From Solimonas_A sp052035235 (GTDB lineage Bacteria; Pseudomonadota; Gammaproteobacteria; Nevskiales; Nevskiaceae), in NCBI GenBank assembly GCA_052035235.1, contig JBPOHT010000006.1, forward strand, positions 1-64,000: a DNA stretch of 64,000 bases. Direction: 5' to 3'. A program made the translations under genes and the position numbers. Shown here one piece after another: positions 25,538-33,540 of this stretch. Every line of letters starts with the position of its first letter. Position 1 is the first letter of the stretch. The notes under the pieces were generated by a model. That model did not search any database and was not told where the DNA came from. It saw only the letters and a list, made by a program, of their open reading frames with translations.

Positions 25538-27586
25538 GTGCAAGGGGAACTCATTCTGGACCATCACAGCCATCGCCGCGCGCGAGCGCGCCATGCTCAC
25601 GCCGTGTCCTTCATCTCCACCCTGGCGGGCCTGGCACTGCTCTGGAGCGAAACCTCGGGCGCACAGCCGCCGCCGCTCGAAGCCTATGGCCGCCTGCCGG
25701 GCGTGGAGCAGATGGCCCTCTCGCCGTCCGGAGAGCAATACGCCTTCATCGCCGAACTGGGAGACTCCAAGAAGCTTGGTGTCTTGAACTTCGACAGCGA
25801 GTTGCTCTATCAGATCTCCGTGGCAGATCTGAAGCTGCGCAGCCTGCAATGGGCAGGAGACGATCACCTGCTTGCAACCTTCAGCAAGACCGTCAATCTC
25901 TCGATGACGACCGGATTTCGCCATGAGCTGGACTCGGTGGCGGTGATCACGCCCCAGCAGAAGAAGCATTTCTACGTCTTCAGCAAGACGCCTTCCATCG
26001 CCAACACCGTGCTCGGGCATTACGGCTCCGCGCTGATCGACGGAAAATGGCAGGCATTCTTCGGCGGCATCACTTACACCCGCGACAGCTGGGCAAGCGA
26101 CTACGCGTTCACCCACGGCTATCCGGACCTGTATCGCGTGGAACTGGGCGCTGGCCAGCCCACCCGCGAGGACCGTGGTTCTCCCAACCATGCCGGCTGG
26201 GTGCTGGACCAGACCGGCACCGTGCTGGCCCATGCCGAGTACGTGGAGAAATCGGGCAGGTGGCGCCTCTACGCCGGCAAGGAACGCAAGAAGCTGCTGA
26301 TGGAGCGCGAGGCGCCCCTGGAGGAAGTCAGCCTGGTCGGCATGGGGCGGCAGCCGGGCACGGTGCTGGTGATCGACGCGACCGGCGACGAGGACGTGGT
26401 GCGGGAGATCTCCGTGGCCGACGGCCGCGAGATGATCCTGTTCCCCGACGACGCCTTCGACTCGCTGCTGTACGACCCGAAAACAGGCCTGCTGATCGGC
26501 GCAAAGGTGCCAGACCCGCGGCGCGCCATATTCTTCGATCCGCAGTCGCAGGCGAACTTCGATGGCACGCGCAAGGCGTTCCCGGGGTTGGAGATGCAAC
26601 TGCTCTCGGCCACCAGTGGCCTGACGCGCCTGCTGGTGAAGACCGACGGCGGCGACGACTCCGGCACCTACTGGCTGGTGGACATCAAGACCGGCAAGGC
26701 CAGGCCCGTGGGCTACGCCTATCCGCCGATCCGGCCCGCCGACGTGGCCACCACGCGGCTGTATCGCTACAAGGCCGCGGATGGCCTCCAGATCGAAGCG
26801 GTACTCACGGAACCGCGCGGCGGCAGCGGCAAGGCCATGCCGCTGGTGGTCCTGCCTCATGGCGGCCCCATCGGCGTGAGCGACCGCCTGGGCTTCGACT
26901 GGTGGGCGCAGGCCTATGCATCCCGGGGTTACGCCGTGCTGCAGCCCAACTACCGCGGCTCGAAAGGCTATGGCCGCGATTTCCGTAGTGCCGGCTACGG
27001 CGAATGGGGCGGCAAGATGCTCTCGGACATTGCCGACGGCGTGACAGCCTTGGCAGCCCAGGGGCGGATCGACCCGGGCCGCGCCTGCATCGTCGGCGCA
27101 AGCTACGGGGGATACGCGGCGCTGGCCGGCGTCACCCTGCAGAGCGGACTCTACCGCTGCGCCGTATCGGTCAACGGCGTATCGGACCTGCGGGACTTCA
27201 CCACGGACCGCAGCCGCCGCCACGGATACCACAGCGCCGTCGCCCGCTACTGGCGCGCCGCCACGGGCGCGAACACGAACCCGAGCGTCCTGCGCGAGAT
27301 TTCACCGGTGCGACATGCAAAGCAGGCCAGTGCACCGATCCTGCTGATCCACGGAGAGGACGACGTCGTGGTGCCGTCCTCGCAGAGCCGCGACATGGCC
27401 TCGGCCTTGCGCCGGGCGGACAAGCCGGTGGAGCTGGTGCTGATGAAGGGCGAGGATCACTGGCTGTCGCGCGAAGCCACGCGCGTGGAGATGCTGCGCC
27501 AGTCGGTGGAGTTCGTGCTGCGCCACAATCCACCGGATCCTCAAGGGGCCGGTGAACCTCAACCAGCGATCAGCGCGCCTCGCTGA
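25538..27586 (+). CDS. S9-family prolyl oligopeptidase-like serine peptidase
   Basis: A peptidase of about 682 residues. The N-terminal two thirds is a beta-propeller-type region (VEQMALSPSGEQYAFIAEL..., repeated) and the C-terminal third an alpha/beta hydrolase domain with nucleophile GASYGGY (serine), acid HGEDDVVVP and histidine EDHWLSREATR. Family members cleave short peptides or dipeptides. The start is uncertain: a GTG at 25538 gives a long basic leader, whereas a GTG at 25604 (SFISTLAGLALLWSETSGA) begins just at a signal-like segment, so export to the periplasm is likely. Its stop overlaps the converging antiporter gene by 17 bp. Confidence 0.85.
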   Translation: MQGELILDHHSHRRARARHAHAVSFISTLAGLALLWSETSGAQPPPLEAYGRLPGVEQMALSPSGEQYAFIAELGDSKKLGVLNFDSELLYQISVADLKLRSLQWAGDDHLLATFSKTVNLSMTTGFRHELDSVAVITPQQKKHFYVFSKTPSIANTVLGHYGSALIDGKWQAFFGGITYTRDSWASDYAFTHGYPDLYRVELGAGQPTREDRGSPNHAGWVLDQTGTVLAHAEYVEKSGRWRLYAGKERKKLLMEREAPLEEVSLVGMGRQPGTVLVIDATGDEDVVREISVADGREMILFPDDAFDSLLYDPKTGLLIGAKVPDPRRAIFFDPQSQANFDGTRKAFPGLEMQLLSATSGLTRLLVKTDGGDDSGTYWLVDIKTGKARPVGYAYPPIRPADVATTRLYRYKAADGLQIEAVLTEPRGGSGKAMPLVVLPHGGPIGVSDRLGFDWWAQAYASRGYAVLQPNYRGSKGYGRDFRSAGYGEWGGKMLSDIADGVTALAAQGRIDPGRACIVGASYGGYAALAGVTLQSGLYRCAVSVNGVSDLRDFTTDRSRRHGYHSAVARYWRAATGANTNPSVLREISPVRHAKQASAPILLIHGEDDVVVPSSQSRDMASALRRADKPVELVLMKGEDHWLSREATRVEMLRQSVEFVLRHNPPDPQGAGEPQPAISAPR

Positions 27587-29288
27587 GCAGCTCGGACAGG
27601 CGATAGGCTTCCAGCACGTGCTTGGCCATGGAGTCGGCCAGCACCTGCTCGCTCATCAGCGCAAGCCCCACGCCCCCGCGCTCCAGGAAGGCCCGCTCCT
27701 CCTCGCTGTGCGTGCGGACCACGGTCTCCACGTTCGGCCCCACCTTGCGGGCCGTCTCGAGCACCCGCCGCGAATGGAAGGCGTCGGAAACGGCCAACAC
27801 CAGCAGGCGTGAACTCCCCAGCCGCGCCTGGTTGAGGATGTCCTCGATCGCCGCGTCGCCACTGACGGTGTGGATACCCTTCTTGCGCAGCCGTGCCACA
27901 TGCTCGCGGTTGTTGTCGATCACCACGAAGGGGACCTCGGCCCGACGCAGGATCTTGGTCAGCGCACGCCCCACCCGGCCGTAACCCACCACCACCACGT
28001 GGTCATAGAGCTCGGGGATGGCCTGCTCGTCCCGGGCGAGACGCAGCCGGGCCTCACCCAGCCGTCCCAGCCAGGCAAGGCGCCGATTGCCGGCCACGGT
28101 CTGCTCCACCGGCCGGATCAGCTTGAACAGCAGCGGATTCAGGGCAATGGACAGCAAAGCACCGGAAAGGATCAGGCTCTGCGCCTCGGACGACAGCACG
28201 CCCAGGCTCACGCCCAGCGCGGCGATGATGAAGGAGAACTCGCCGATCTGCGCCAGGCTGATCGCGATCATCAGCGCCGTCTTCAGCGGATAACCGAACA
28301 TCAGCACGATGAAGATGGCGGCGGCCGACTTGCCGACCACGATCACGCCCAGCACCGCCAGCACCTGCAGCGGCTTCTCCAGCAGGATCGAGGGGTCGAA
28401 CAGCATGCCCACCGAGACGAAGAACAGCACCGTGAAGATGTTCTGCAGCGGCACCGACTCCGCCGCTACCCGGCTGCTCAGCTTGGATTCGTTGATTACC
28501 ACGCCCGCGAAGAAGGCGCCCAGCGCAAAGGACACGCCGAACAGCTCCGCCGAGCCGTAGGCGATGCCCAGTGACACGCCGATCACGAACAGGGTCAGCA
28601 GCTCCCGCGAGCCAGTATGGGCGATCTGCGCGAACAGCCAGGGAAACACCCGCATCCCCACCACATACATCAGCACGAAGAACAGGCCGATCTTGCCCAG
28701 GACGATGCCCAGGTGCGTCAGCGGCGCCATCAGGTCCGTGGGTGCCGTGCCACCAGAGGTGCCCATGAACTCCACCGCCACCGGCAGCAGCACCAGCGCG
28801 ATGACCATGGCCAGGTCCTCCACCACCAGCCAGCCGATGGCAATACGACCATTGAGCGTGTCGAGCTCCCCCATCTGCTCCAGGGTGCGCAACAGCACCA
28901 CCGTACTGGCCACCGACAGCGCCAGGCCGAAGCAGATGCCCTCGGCCAGGGACCAGCCCCAGTAATGGGCGATTGCGGCACCGATTCCGGTGGCGACGAC
29001 GATCTGGGCCACGGCGCCCGGCACCGCGATGCGGCGCACGTCCATCAGGTCGCCGATGGAAAAATGCATGCCCACGCCGAACATCAGCAGAATCACGCCG
29101 ATTTCGGAAAACTGCGCCGCCAGGCTCTCGTCGGCCACGAAGCCGGGGGTGAACGGTCCCACCAGGATGCCGGCCACCAGGTAGCCAATGATGGGGGGCA
29201 GCTTCAGCCGGGAGGCCACGGCCCCGCCGAAGAACGCCACGGCCAGCGCCACCGCCAGCGTCGATATCAGCTGTGTCTCATGCAGCAT
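27570..29288 (-). CDS. CPA2-type monovalent cation:proton antiporter with TrkA-N domain (Kef/YbaL-like)
   Basis: A 572-residue inner-membrane transporter. The first 385 residues hold about 12 membrane helices (MLHETQLISTLAVALAVAFFGG..., PPIIGYLVAGILVGPFTPG). The cytoplasmic RCK/TrkA-N domain begins near residue 420 with HVVVVGYGRVGRALTKIL, the dinucleotide-binding signature. E. coli YbaL has this architecture and length; the KefB/KefC glutathione-gated group is related. The substrate is probably K+ or Na+ against protons. The 3' end overlaps the peptidase gene convergently. Confidence 0.88.
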   Translation of the reverse strand: MLHETQLISTLAVALAVAFFGGAVASRLKLPPIIGYLVAGILVGPFTPGFVADESLAAQFSEIGVILLMFGVGMHFSIGDLMDVRRIAVPGAVAQIVVATGIGAAIAHYWGWSLAEGICFGLALSVASTVVLLRTLEQMGELDTLNGRIAIGWLVVEDLAMVIALVLLPVAVEFMGTSGGTAPTDLMAPLTHLGIVLGKIGLFFVLMYVVGMRVFPWLFAQIAHTGSRELLTLFVIGVSLGIAYGSAELFGVSFALGAFFAGVVINESKLSSRVAAESVPLQNIFTVLFFVSVGMLFDPSILLEKPLQVLAVLGVIVVGKSAAAIFIVLMFGYPLKTALMIAISLAQIGEFSFIIAALGVSLGVLSSEAQSLILSGALLSIALNPLLFKLIRPVEQTVAGNRRLAWLGRLGEARLRLARDEQAIPELYDHVVVVGYGRVGRALTKILRRAEVPFVVIDNNREHVARLRKKGIHTVSGDAAIEDILNQARLGSSRLLVLAVSDAFHSRRVLETARKVGPNVETVVRTHSEEERAFLERGGVGLALMSEQVLADSMAKHVLEAYRLSELLSEAR

Positions 29289-29336
29289 GGTCGGGGTCCG
29301 GAGGCAACATGGAAGACATCTTACAGTGCAAAGTGC

Positions 29337-29351
29337 ATGTCATGTTGACAT
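29337..29351. promoter_or_regulatory. Palindrome between antiporter and ompW genes
   Basis: atgtcatgttgacat is a perfect 6-bp inverted repeat with a 3-bp centre, 49 bp upstream of the antiporter start and 173 bp upstream of the OmpW start. It could be an operator for either divergent gene; the regulator is unknown. Confidence 0.35.
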
Positions 29352-29523
29352 AGCTGCCGAAAACCGTGACCAAAATCCTTCTTTCCCCCGCAGCAGCCCG
29401 GAAATTCCAATCTGCAACATCGGGGGAATCGGCCGGCGCTGCCCGCACCGGAGCGCCTGCGAGAGAGAGCCGCAGGCGCAGGCTTCAGCGCGGAGTCAGC
29501 TTTCATGCCCGATAACAGCGCCC

Positions 29524-30357
29524 ATGAAGACCATCCCCTGCCTGCTGGCGCTCGCTTGCGCCGCATTTGCCTGCGCAGCCACCGCCCGCGAGGCCGGTGA
29601 CCATCAGCTCCAGCTCGGGGTCGTCCACGTCAACACGCTGGACAGCAGCGAGCCGCTGCGCACGCAGCTCCGGCCGAGCCTGCTCGGTGGCGCCTTGGGG
29701 ATCGAGGCGGACTTTGTCTCGGAAGGCACCGCCGCCACGGTCGGCAGCTCGGAGACCCTGCTGTTCATTTACTCGTATTACTTCACCGACCATTGGTCGC
29801 TGAAGCTGGAGGGCGGCGTCCCTGCACGCTTCGACATCGGCGGCGAAGGCGTGGTGCGCCCTACCGGCATCGCCGGCTCGCTGATCAGCGTCGATCTCGG
29901 CGCCCCGGCGAACAATCCCCTGGCCAGCGCCACGCAGTGGAGCCCGGTCGCCATGCTGCAGTACAGCTTCGGCAGCCCCCGTGATCCGGTGCGGCCCTAT
30001 GTCGGCGTGGGCCTCACCTACACCTGGTTCACCGACGTGGAGCTGAGCTCCGGCTTCGATACCGCGCTGAACAACCAGTTCGGCCGCGTCCTGGCCCTGG
30101 CCGCCGGAAAGCCCGGCGCCACCTACACCAAGGCCGACGCCTCGCCGTCCTTCGCGCCGGCCTTCAACGTCGGCCTGGCGATGTCGCTCAGCGAGCACTG
30201 GAATGTCTCGGCCTCGGTGTCCTATCTGATGCTGTCCACCGAGTCGACCATCGACATTTACGCCGCCGATGGCACGCGCCTGTCCCGCAGCAGCACCGAC
30301 CTGGACCTGAATCCGCTGGCGGTATCGGTGCTGGTGGGGTATCGCTTCAAGCTCTGA
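29524..30357 (+). CDS. OmpW-family outer-membrane protein
   Basis: A 277-residue eight-stranded barrel protein with a signal peptide (MKTIPCLLALACAAFACAATA). The family signature regions GDHQLQLGVVHV, LFIYSYYFTDHWSLKLEGGVP, MLQYSFG...RPYVGVGLTYTWF and the C-terminal LAVSVLVGYRFKL are present. It is longer than E. coli OmpW, with extra residues in the extracellular loops. OmpW barrels form narrow hydrophobic channels for small lipophilic molecules; that role is by family. The ATG at 29524 is chosen because it starts the signal peptide. Confidence 0.85.
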   Translation: MKTIPCLLALACAAFACAATAREAGDHQLQLGVVHVNTLDSSEPLRTQLRPSLLGGALGIEADFVSEGTAATVGSSETLLFIYSYYFTDHWSLKLEGGVPARFDIGGEGVVRPTGIAGSLISVDLGAPANNPLASATQWSPVAMLQYSFGSPRDPVRPYVGVGLTYTWFTDVELSSGFDTALNNQFGRVLALAAGKPGATYTKADASPSFAPAFNVGLAMSLSEHWNVSASVSYLMLSTESTIDIYAADGTRLSRSSTDLDLNPLAVSVLVGYRFKL

Positions 30358-30388
30358 GGGGCCGGCAGCGGCCGCAGGGGCAAACGCT

Positions 30389-31033
30389 TCAGGGCGCCAC
30401 GCGCCGGGCCACGCTGGCGCCCTGATCTTCCAGCCCCTGCATCAGCGTTCGCACCATCTGCGGCACCAGTTCTTCCACCGAGCGCCCCATCACGAACTGG
30501 CCCGCCACTTCCAGCGACACCAGGCCGTGTGCGCCCACCCAGAACAGATGGCTGGCGGTCAGCGGGTCCACCGACAGCTTCAGGTCTCCGGCGGCCTGCG
30601 CCGCCGCCACCGTGCGCGTGCAGACATCCAGCGCGTCGCGTTTCGCCGCCGCGAGTTCCAGTGAGCGCGGGCCGCTCTCGGGCTCGGTAAGACGGAAGAA
30701 CATCAGCGCATAGCGCTGCGGCCGCTCGAGGCCGGCGCGGATGAAAGCCTCCGCCAGGGTCCGCAGCCGCTGCCGCGGCGGCTGCGCCGGGTCGATCGCC
30801 GCCAGCATGGCCTGCTCCATCCAGCGGAAGGCCTGCGCCCGCATCGCCGTCAGCAGCGCCTCCTTGCCCGGAAAATACCGGTAGGGCGCCGCGTAGCTGC
30901 AGCCCAGCACCGCCGCCACCTTGCGGAAGCTGACCGCCTCCAGGCCGCCGGCCTCGAACAGCGTCATGGCTGCCTCGAGGATTTCCGCGCGGCGCTGCTC
31001 CACTTCCTGTTCGTCGAAGGACTGTCTTGCCAT
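30389..31033 (-). CDS. TetR-family regulator, divergent from an isomerase-like gene
   Basis: A 214-residue regulator. The HTH spans about 15-58 (RAEILEAAMTLFEAGGLEAVSFRKVAAVLGCSYAAPYRYFPGKEALL). The ligand domain contains the TetR_C-type stretch near LFWVGAHGLVSLEVAGQF. The start codon at 31033 lies inside one end of a perfect 53-bp palindrome and has no ribosome site in front, so the message may be leaderless. The palindrome very likely is its operator, controlling itself and the divergent genes at 31116-32569. Confidence 0.88.
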   Translation of the reverse strand: MARQSFDEQEVEQRRAEILEAAMTLFEAGGLEAVSFRKVAAVLGCSYAAPYRYFPGKEALLTAMRAQAFRWMEQAMLAAIDPAQPPRQRLRTLAEAFIRAGLERPQRYALMFFRLTEPESGPRSLELAAAKRDALDVCTRTVAAAQAAGDLKLSVDPLTASHLFWVGAHGLVSLEVAGQFVMGRSVEELVPQMVRTLMQGLEDQGASVARRVAP

Positions 31034-31081
31034 GGATAAAGTTGACAGTATTAATTTAATACTGTCAACTTTATCCATGGC
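31029..31081. promoter_or_regulatory. Perfect 53-bp palindrome with divergent promoters and start codons
   Basis: Arms of 26 bp (31029-31054 and 31056-31081) are exactly complementary around one central base. Each arm contains TTGACA (31042-31047 on plus, 31068-31063 on minus), a plausible -35 box, and each ends in ccatggc, whose ATG is the tetR start on the minus strand (31033) and an in-frame upstream ATG of the isomerase-like gene on the plus strand (31077). The core ttgacagtatta on each side is TetR-operator-like. Confidence 0.85.
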
Positions 31082-31115
31082 GGCCCCTGCCCGCCTGCCC
31101 ACAGGGAGGAGACCC

Positions 31116-31604
31116 ATGGCACTCGACAACCTGAGCGCGCCCGAGCGCGCCCGCATCCTGGCCCCCGCCGCCGCGCTGTTCGCCCTCAGCCTGGTGGTCG
31201 GCCTGATCTTCACCTTCGAAGCCATCGGCCACGTCGCCGCCTGGCCGCTGCTGCCGATGCTGGACTTCCAGATGCCGGGCACCGAGTCCGCCTGGCGCCG
31301 CGCCCACCTGGGCGCCCTGATGAATGCCCTGGCGATGATCGCCTTCGCCGCCGCCGGCAGCAGCATCCGCCTGAGCGCCAAGGCCCGCCGGGTCTACATC
31401 GTCAGCGTCTGCATCACCGGCTGGGCCAACACCCTGGGCTTCCTCGTGGGCGCCCTGTTCGGCGTGCGCGGCCTGGAGTTCGGCGGTGCGTGGACCAATT
31501 CGCTGAACTACCTGCTGTTCCTGCTCGCCGTGCCCACCGCCTTCGCCCAGGCCTGGCTGCTCTGGCAGGGCGCTCGCGCCCAACAACGGAGCACGACGGC
31601 ATGA
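31116..31604 (+). CDS. Styrene-oxide-isomerase-like membrane protein
   Basis: A 162-residue protein with four predicted membrane helices. The segment PGTESAWRRAHLGALMNALAM followed by ITGWANTLGFLVGALFGVRGLEFGG matches the spacing of styrene oxide isomerase (PGSPEGWARAHSGPALNG and GWSNVGF...RGLTFG in the classical enzyme, from memory). That enzyme is a heme-b membrane protein turning epoxides into aldehydes; the RAH histidine is the heme ligand. I chose ATG 31116 because of the strong gggaggag site; an in-frame ATG at 31077 would add 13 residues. Its stop overlaps the next start (ATGA). Actual substrate unknown. Confidence 0.65.
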   Translation: MALDNLSAPERARILAPAAALFALSLVVGLIFTFEAIGHVAAWPLLPMLDFQMPGTESAWRRAHLGALMNALAMIAFAAAGSSIRLSAKARRVYIVSVCITGWANTLGFLVGALFGVRGLEFGGAWTNSLNYLLFLLAVPTAFAQAWLLWQGARAQQRSTTA

Positions 31605-32569
31605 ATGCCCTGGCGGTGGTCGCGGGCCTGCTGCGCGGCCTGCTGCAAGCCCCGCGGCACCTGGGCTTCGCCCAGCGCTTCCTGGGCCAGTGGAACGCGC
31701 ATGACGTGGCCGGCATCTGCGCCTCCATGAACGGCGGCCGCTATCGCGACCCGCTGACGCAGACCCACCTGCAGGGCGAGGCGCTGCAGCGCCACGTGCA
31801 GGCCCTGTTCACCGCCTTTCCCGACATGCAGCTGACGCTGACCGGGCCGATCATGACCGGCCGCGGCGCCGTCTCCGCGCGCTACCGCCTGTGCGGCCGC
31901 CACACCGGCCCGCTGCCCGGCGACATGGGCATCGACCGCGTAAACCCCACCGGTCGCGCGCTGTCGCTGGAAGCGACGCTGTTCATCGCCTTCGGCCCTG
32001 GCGGGCAGGTGCAGGTGGAGAACCACTTCGACCTGTACGAGCTCGCCGGCCAGCTCGACTTCCTCGCGCTGCTGATGCCGCGCGAGCAGGAGCACTACCA
32101 GTTCGGCGCCTACTACCGCCTGCACAAGGGCAACCCGACACCGCCCGAGGCCATTGGGATCACCTGGCTCCAGGTGCGCGGCGGCAAGGCCTCGTTCGAC
32201 CAGGCCGCCCAGGTCACCAACGCCGTGCTGGAAAGCTTCTCCGGCAAGCCAGGCTTCGTCACCGGCATCATCGGCGCACGCCCGCCGGATGCGGACGGCA
32301 ACTCCTCCGGCTTCACGCTCTCCGCCTGGGAATCGCTGGAGGCGCTGGAAGCCAACCTGCTGCCAAATCCGGATCACCAGCGCGTGGTCCACCAGTTCAT
32401 GAAGGAAGGCCTGGCCTACGGCACGCACTCACGCGTGTACCAGCTGGTGCGCGCCAAGCCGGTGATGATCGCCTGCAGTTCCTGCGGCAAGAAGAACAAC
32501 GCCCACAAGAAGGTCCACACCTGCTCGGCCTGCGGCGCGGCGCTGGAGCCGGCACCGGCGTACTGGTAG
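31601..32569 (+). CDS. Three-domain fusion: SnoaL-like, ABM-like and zinc ribbon
   Basis: A 322-residue protein. Residues 15-160 are SnoaL-like (FAQRFLGQWNAHDVAGICASMNGGRYRDPL..., HFDLYELAGQLDFLALL). Residues 185-275 look like a dimeric alpha/beta-barrel of the antibiotic-biosynthesis-monooxygenase type (ITWLQVRGGKASFDQAAQVTNAVLESFSGKPGFVTGIIGARPPD..., SAWESLEALEANL). The C-terminus has two CxxC pairs (CSSCGKKN...HTCSACG), a rubredoxin-like zinc ribbon. Translationally coupled to the isomerase-like gene, so the two probably act together on a small hydrophobic compound. Confidence 0.7.
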   Translation: MNALAVVAGLLRGLLQAPRHLGFAQRFLGQWNAHDVAGICASMNGGRYRDPLTQTHLQGEALQRHVQALFTAFPDMQLTLTGPIMTGRGAVSARYRLCGRHTGPLPGDMGIDRVNPTGRALSLEATLFIAFGPGGQVQVENHFDLYELAGQLDFLALLMPREQEHYQFGAYYRLHKGNPTPPEAIGITWLQVRGGKASFDQAAQVTNAVLESFSGKPGFVTGIIGARPPDADGNSSGFTLSAWESLEALEANLLPNPDHQRVVHQFMKEGLAYGTHSRVYQLVRAKPVMIACSSCGKKNNAHKKVHTCSACGAALEPAPAYW

Positions 32570-32586
32570 GCCATGAGCCCGCGACT

Positions 32587-33048
32587 TCACTTCAGCGGCA
32601 GATACACGTCCGTGATCATGTCTTCGTCCCGGACGCCTGGCCCCACGTTGACGTAGTGGAAGAAGATGGGGAAATCCCCAGCCGCCTCGCCGCTGCGTGG
32701 CAGCCACTCGCGGTACAGGTAGACCGCTGCCGCGTTGTACCGCCGCGAACCCAGGTGCCGCGCCACCGCACAGCGGCAGGCCGGGATGATCTTGCCGAGG
32801 ATGCCCTCGGGATTCGGCGTCACGACGCCGTCGTATTCCACGCAGAAATCCACGCGATGATCCCCGGGTGCCACCGACTCCGGATCGGTGTAGTGGACGC
32901 CGTAGGTCCGATGCAGCGCAGGCGGCAGCCGATGTGCGATCCGCCACCGGATCAACCGTTGCGAGGTTTCATGCTCCAGCGCCGGAGGGCCGCGATGCTC
33001 CGCCACAGCCACGCGCGTCTCGGGGAATTCGAGGATGCGAACGTCCAT
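32587..33048 (-). CDS. GyrI-like small-molecule-binding protein
   Basis: A 153-residue protein consisting only of a GyrI/AraC effector-binding domain: MDVRILEFPETRVAVAEHRGPPALEHETSQRLIRWR at the start, HRTYGVHYTDPESVAPGDHRVDFCVEYDG in the middle and AAVYLYREWLPRSGEAAGDFPIFFHYVNVGP then DVYLPLK at the end, the typical closing strand. Such domains bind small ligands and sometimes gyrase. A GTG one codon earlier is an alternative start. It converges with the fusion gene, 17 bp apart. Confidence 0.8.
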   Translation of the reverse strand: MDVRILEFPETRVAVAEHRGPPALEHETSQRLIRWRIAHRLPPALHRTYGVHYTDPESVAPGDHRVDFCVEYDGVVTPNPEGILGKIIPACRCAVARHLGSRRYNAAAVYLYREWLPRSGEAAGDFPIFFHYVNVGPGVRDEDMITDVYLPLK

Positions 33049-33087
33049 CACCCATCCATTCGCCGTCTCAGCAACACGGGGCGACGG

Positions 33088-33423
33088 TCACGCCGAAATC
33101 CGATCAGAACCAGCGGTGCCCGGTAGCGGCGGTGGCAGGACCGTGCCTGGAGGCGGCACGGCGATCAACGCGATGCGGAATCCCGAAAAAGTCTTGGTCA
33201 GGACGATCCTGATGACGTAGATGCCCATGCCAAGGCCGATCGCGAACCCCAGCAACTGGAGCTTCCACATATGCGGCTCGATGGGAATCTTCCTGACCGC
33301 GAAGAAGACCCCCGCCATCAGGCCCAGCACGAAGCACGGCAGCATGGCGTAGACAAACCCCCGCCATGCGAAGGCCCACCATACCTGCAGGACATGGCTC
33401 CACTGCACTTCCAATTCCTTCAT
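33088..33423 (-). CDS. Small inner-membrane hypothetical protein
   Basis: A 111-residue protein with two membrane helices (FVYAMLPCFVLGLMAGVFFAV and LQLLGFAIGLGMGIYVIRIVL) and a proline-rich tail (PPPGTVLPPPLPG). The start at 33423 has gaggt 8 bases upstream; an ATG at 33429 is adjacent to the same purines. The codon bias supports a gene. Function not recognised. It lies behind the GyrI-like gene on the minus strand. Confidence 0.6.
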   Translation of the reverse strand: MKELEVQWSHVLQVWWAFAWRGFVYAMLPCFVLGLMAGVFFAVRKIPIEPHMWKLQLLGFAIGLGMGIYVIRIVLTKTFSGFRIALIAVPPPGTVLPPPLPGTAGSDRISA

Positions 33424-33540
33424 CGCCATCACCTCGTTCTCGATCTGCGGATGCAAGCTATAGCGGCCCGGGACCACGCTGCAAGCTGATGGCAGCGTCA
33501 TGTCCTTGTGACCCTGCAGGCCTGGCGTCACACTACCCCC

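Noticed and set aside
27570..27586. Frameshift or misannotated stop because the S9 peptidase and antiporter genes overlap
   Set aside because: Both C-termini look natural and convergent overlaps of 17 bp are ordinary in dense genomes; the ampG/acetyltransferase overlap (62379-62416) is similar.
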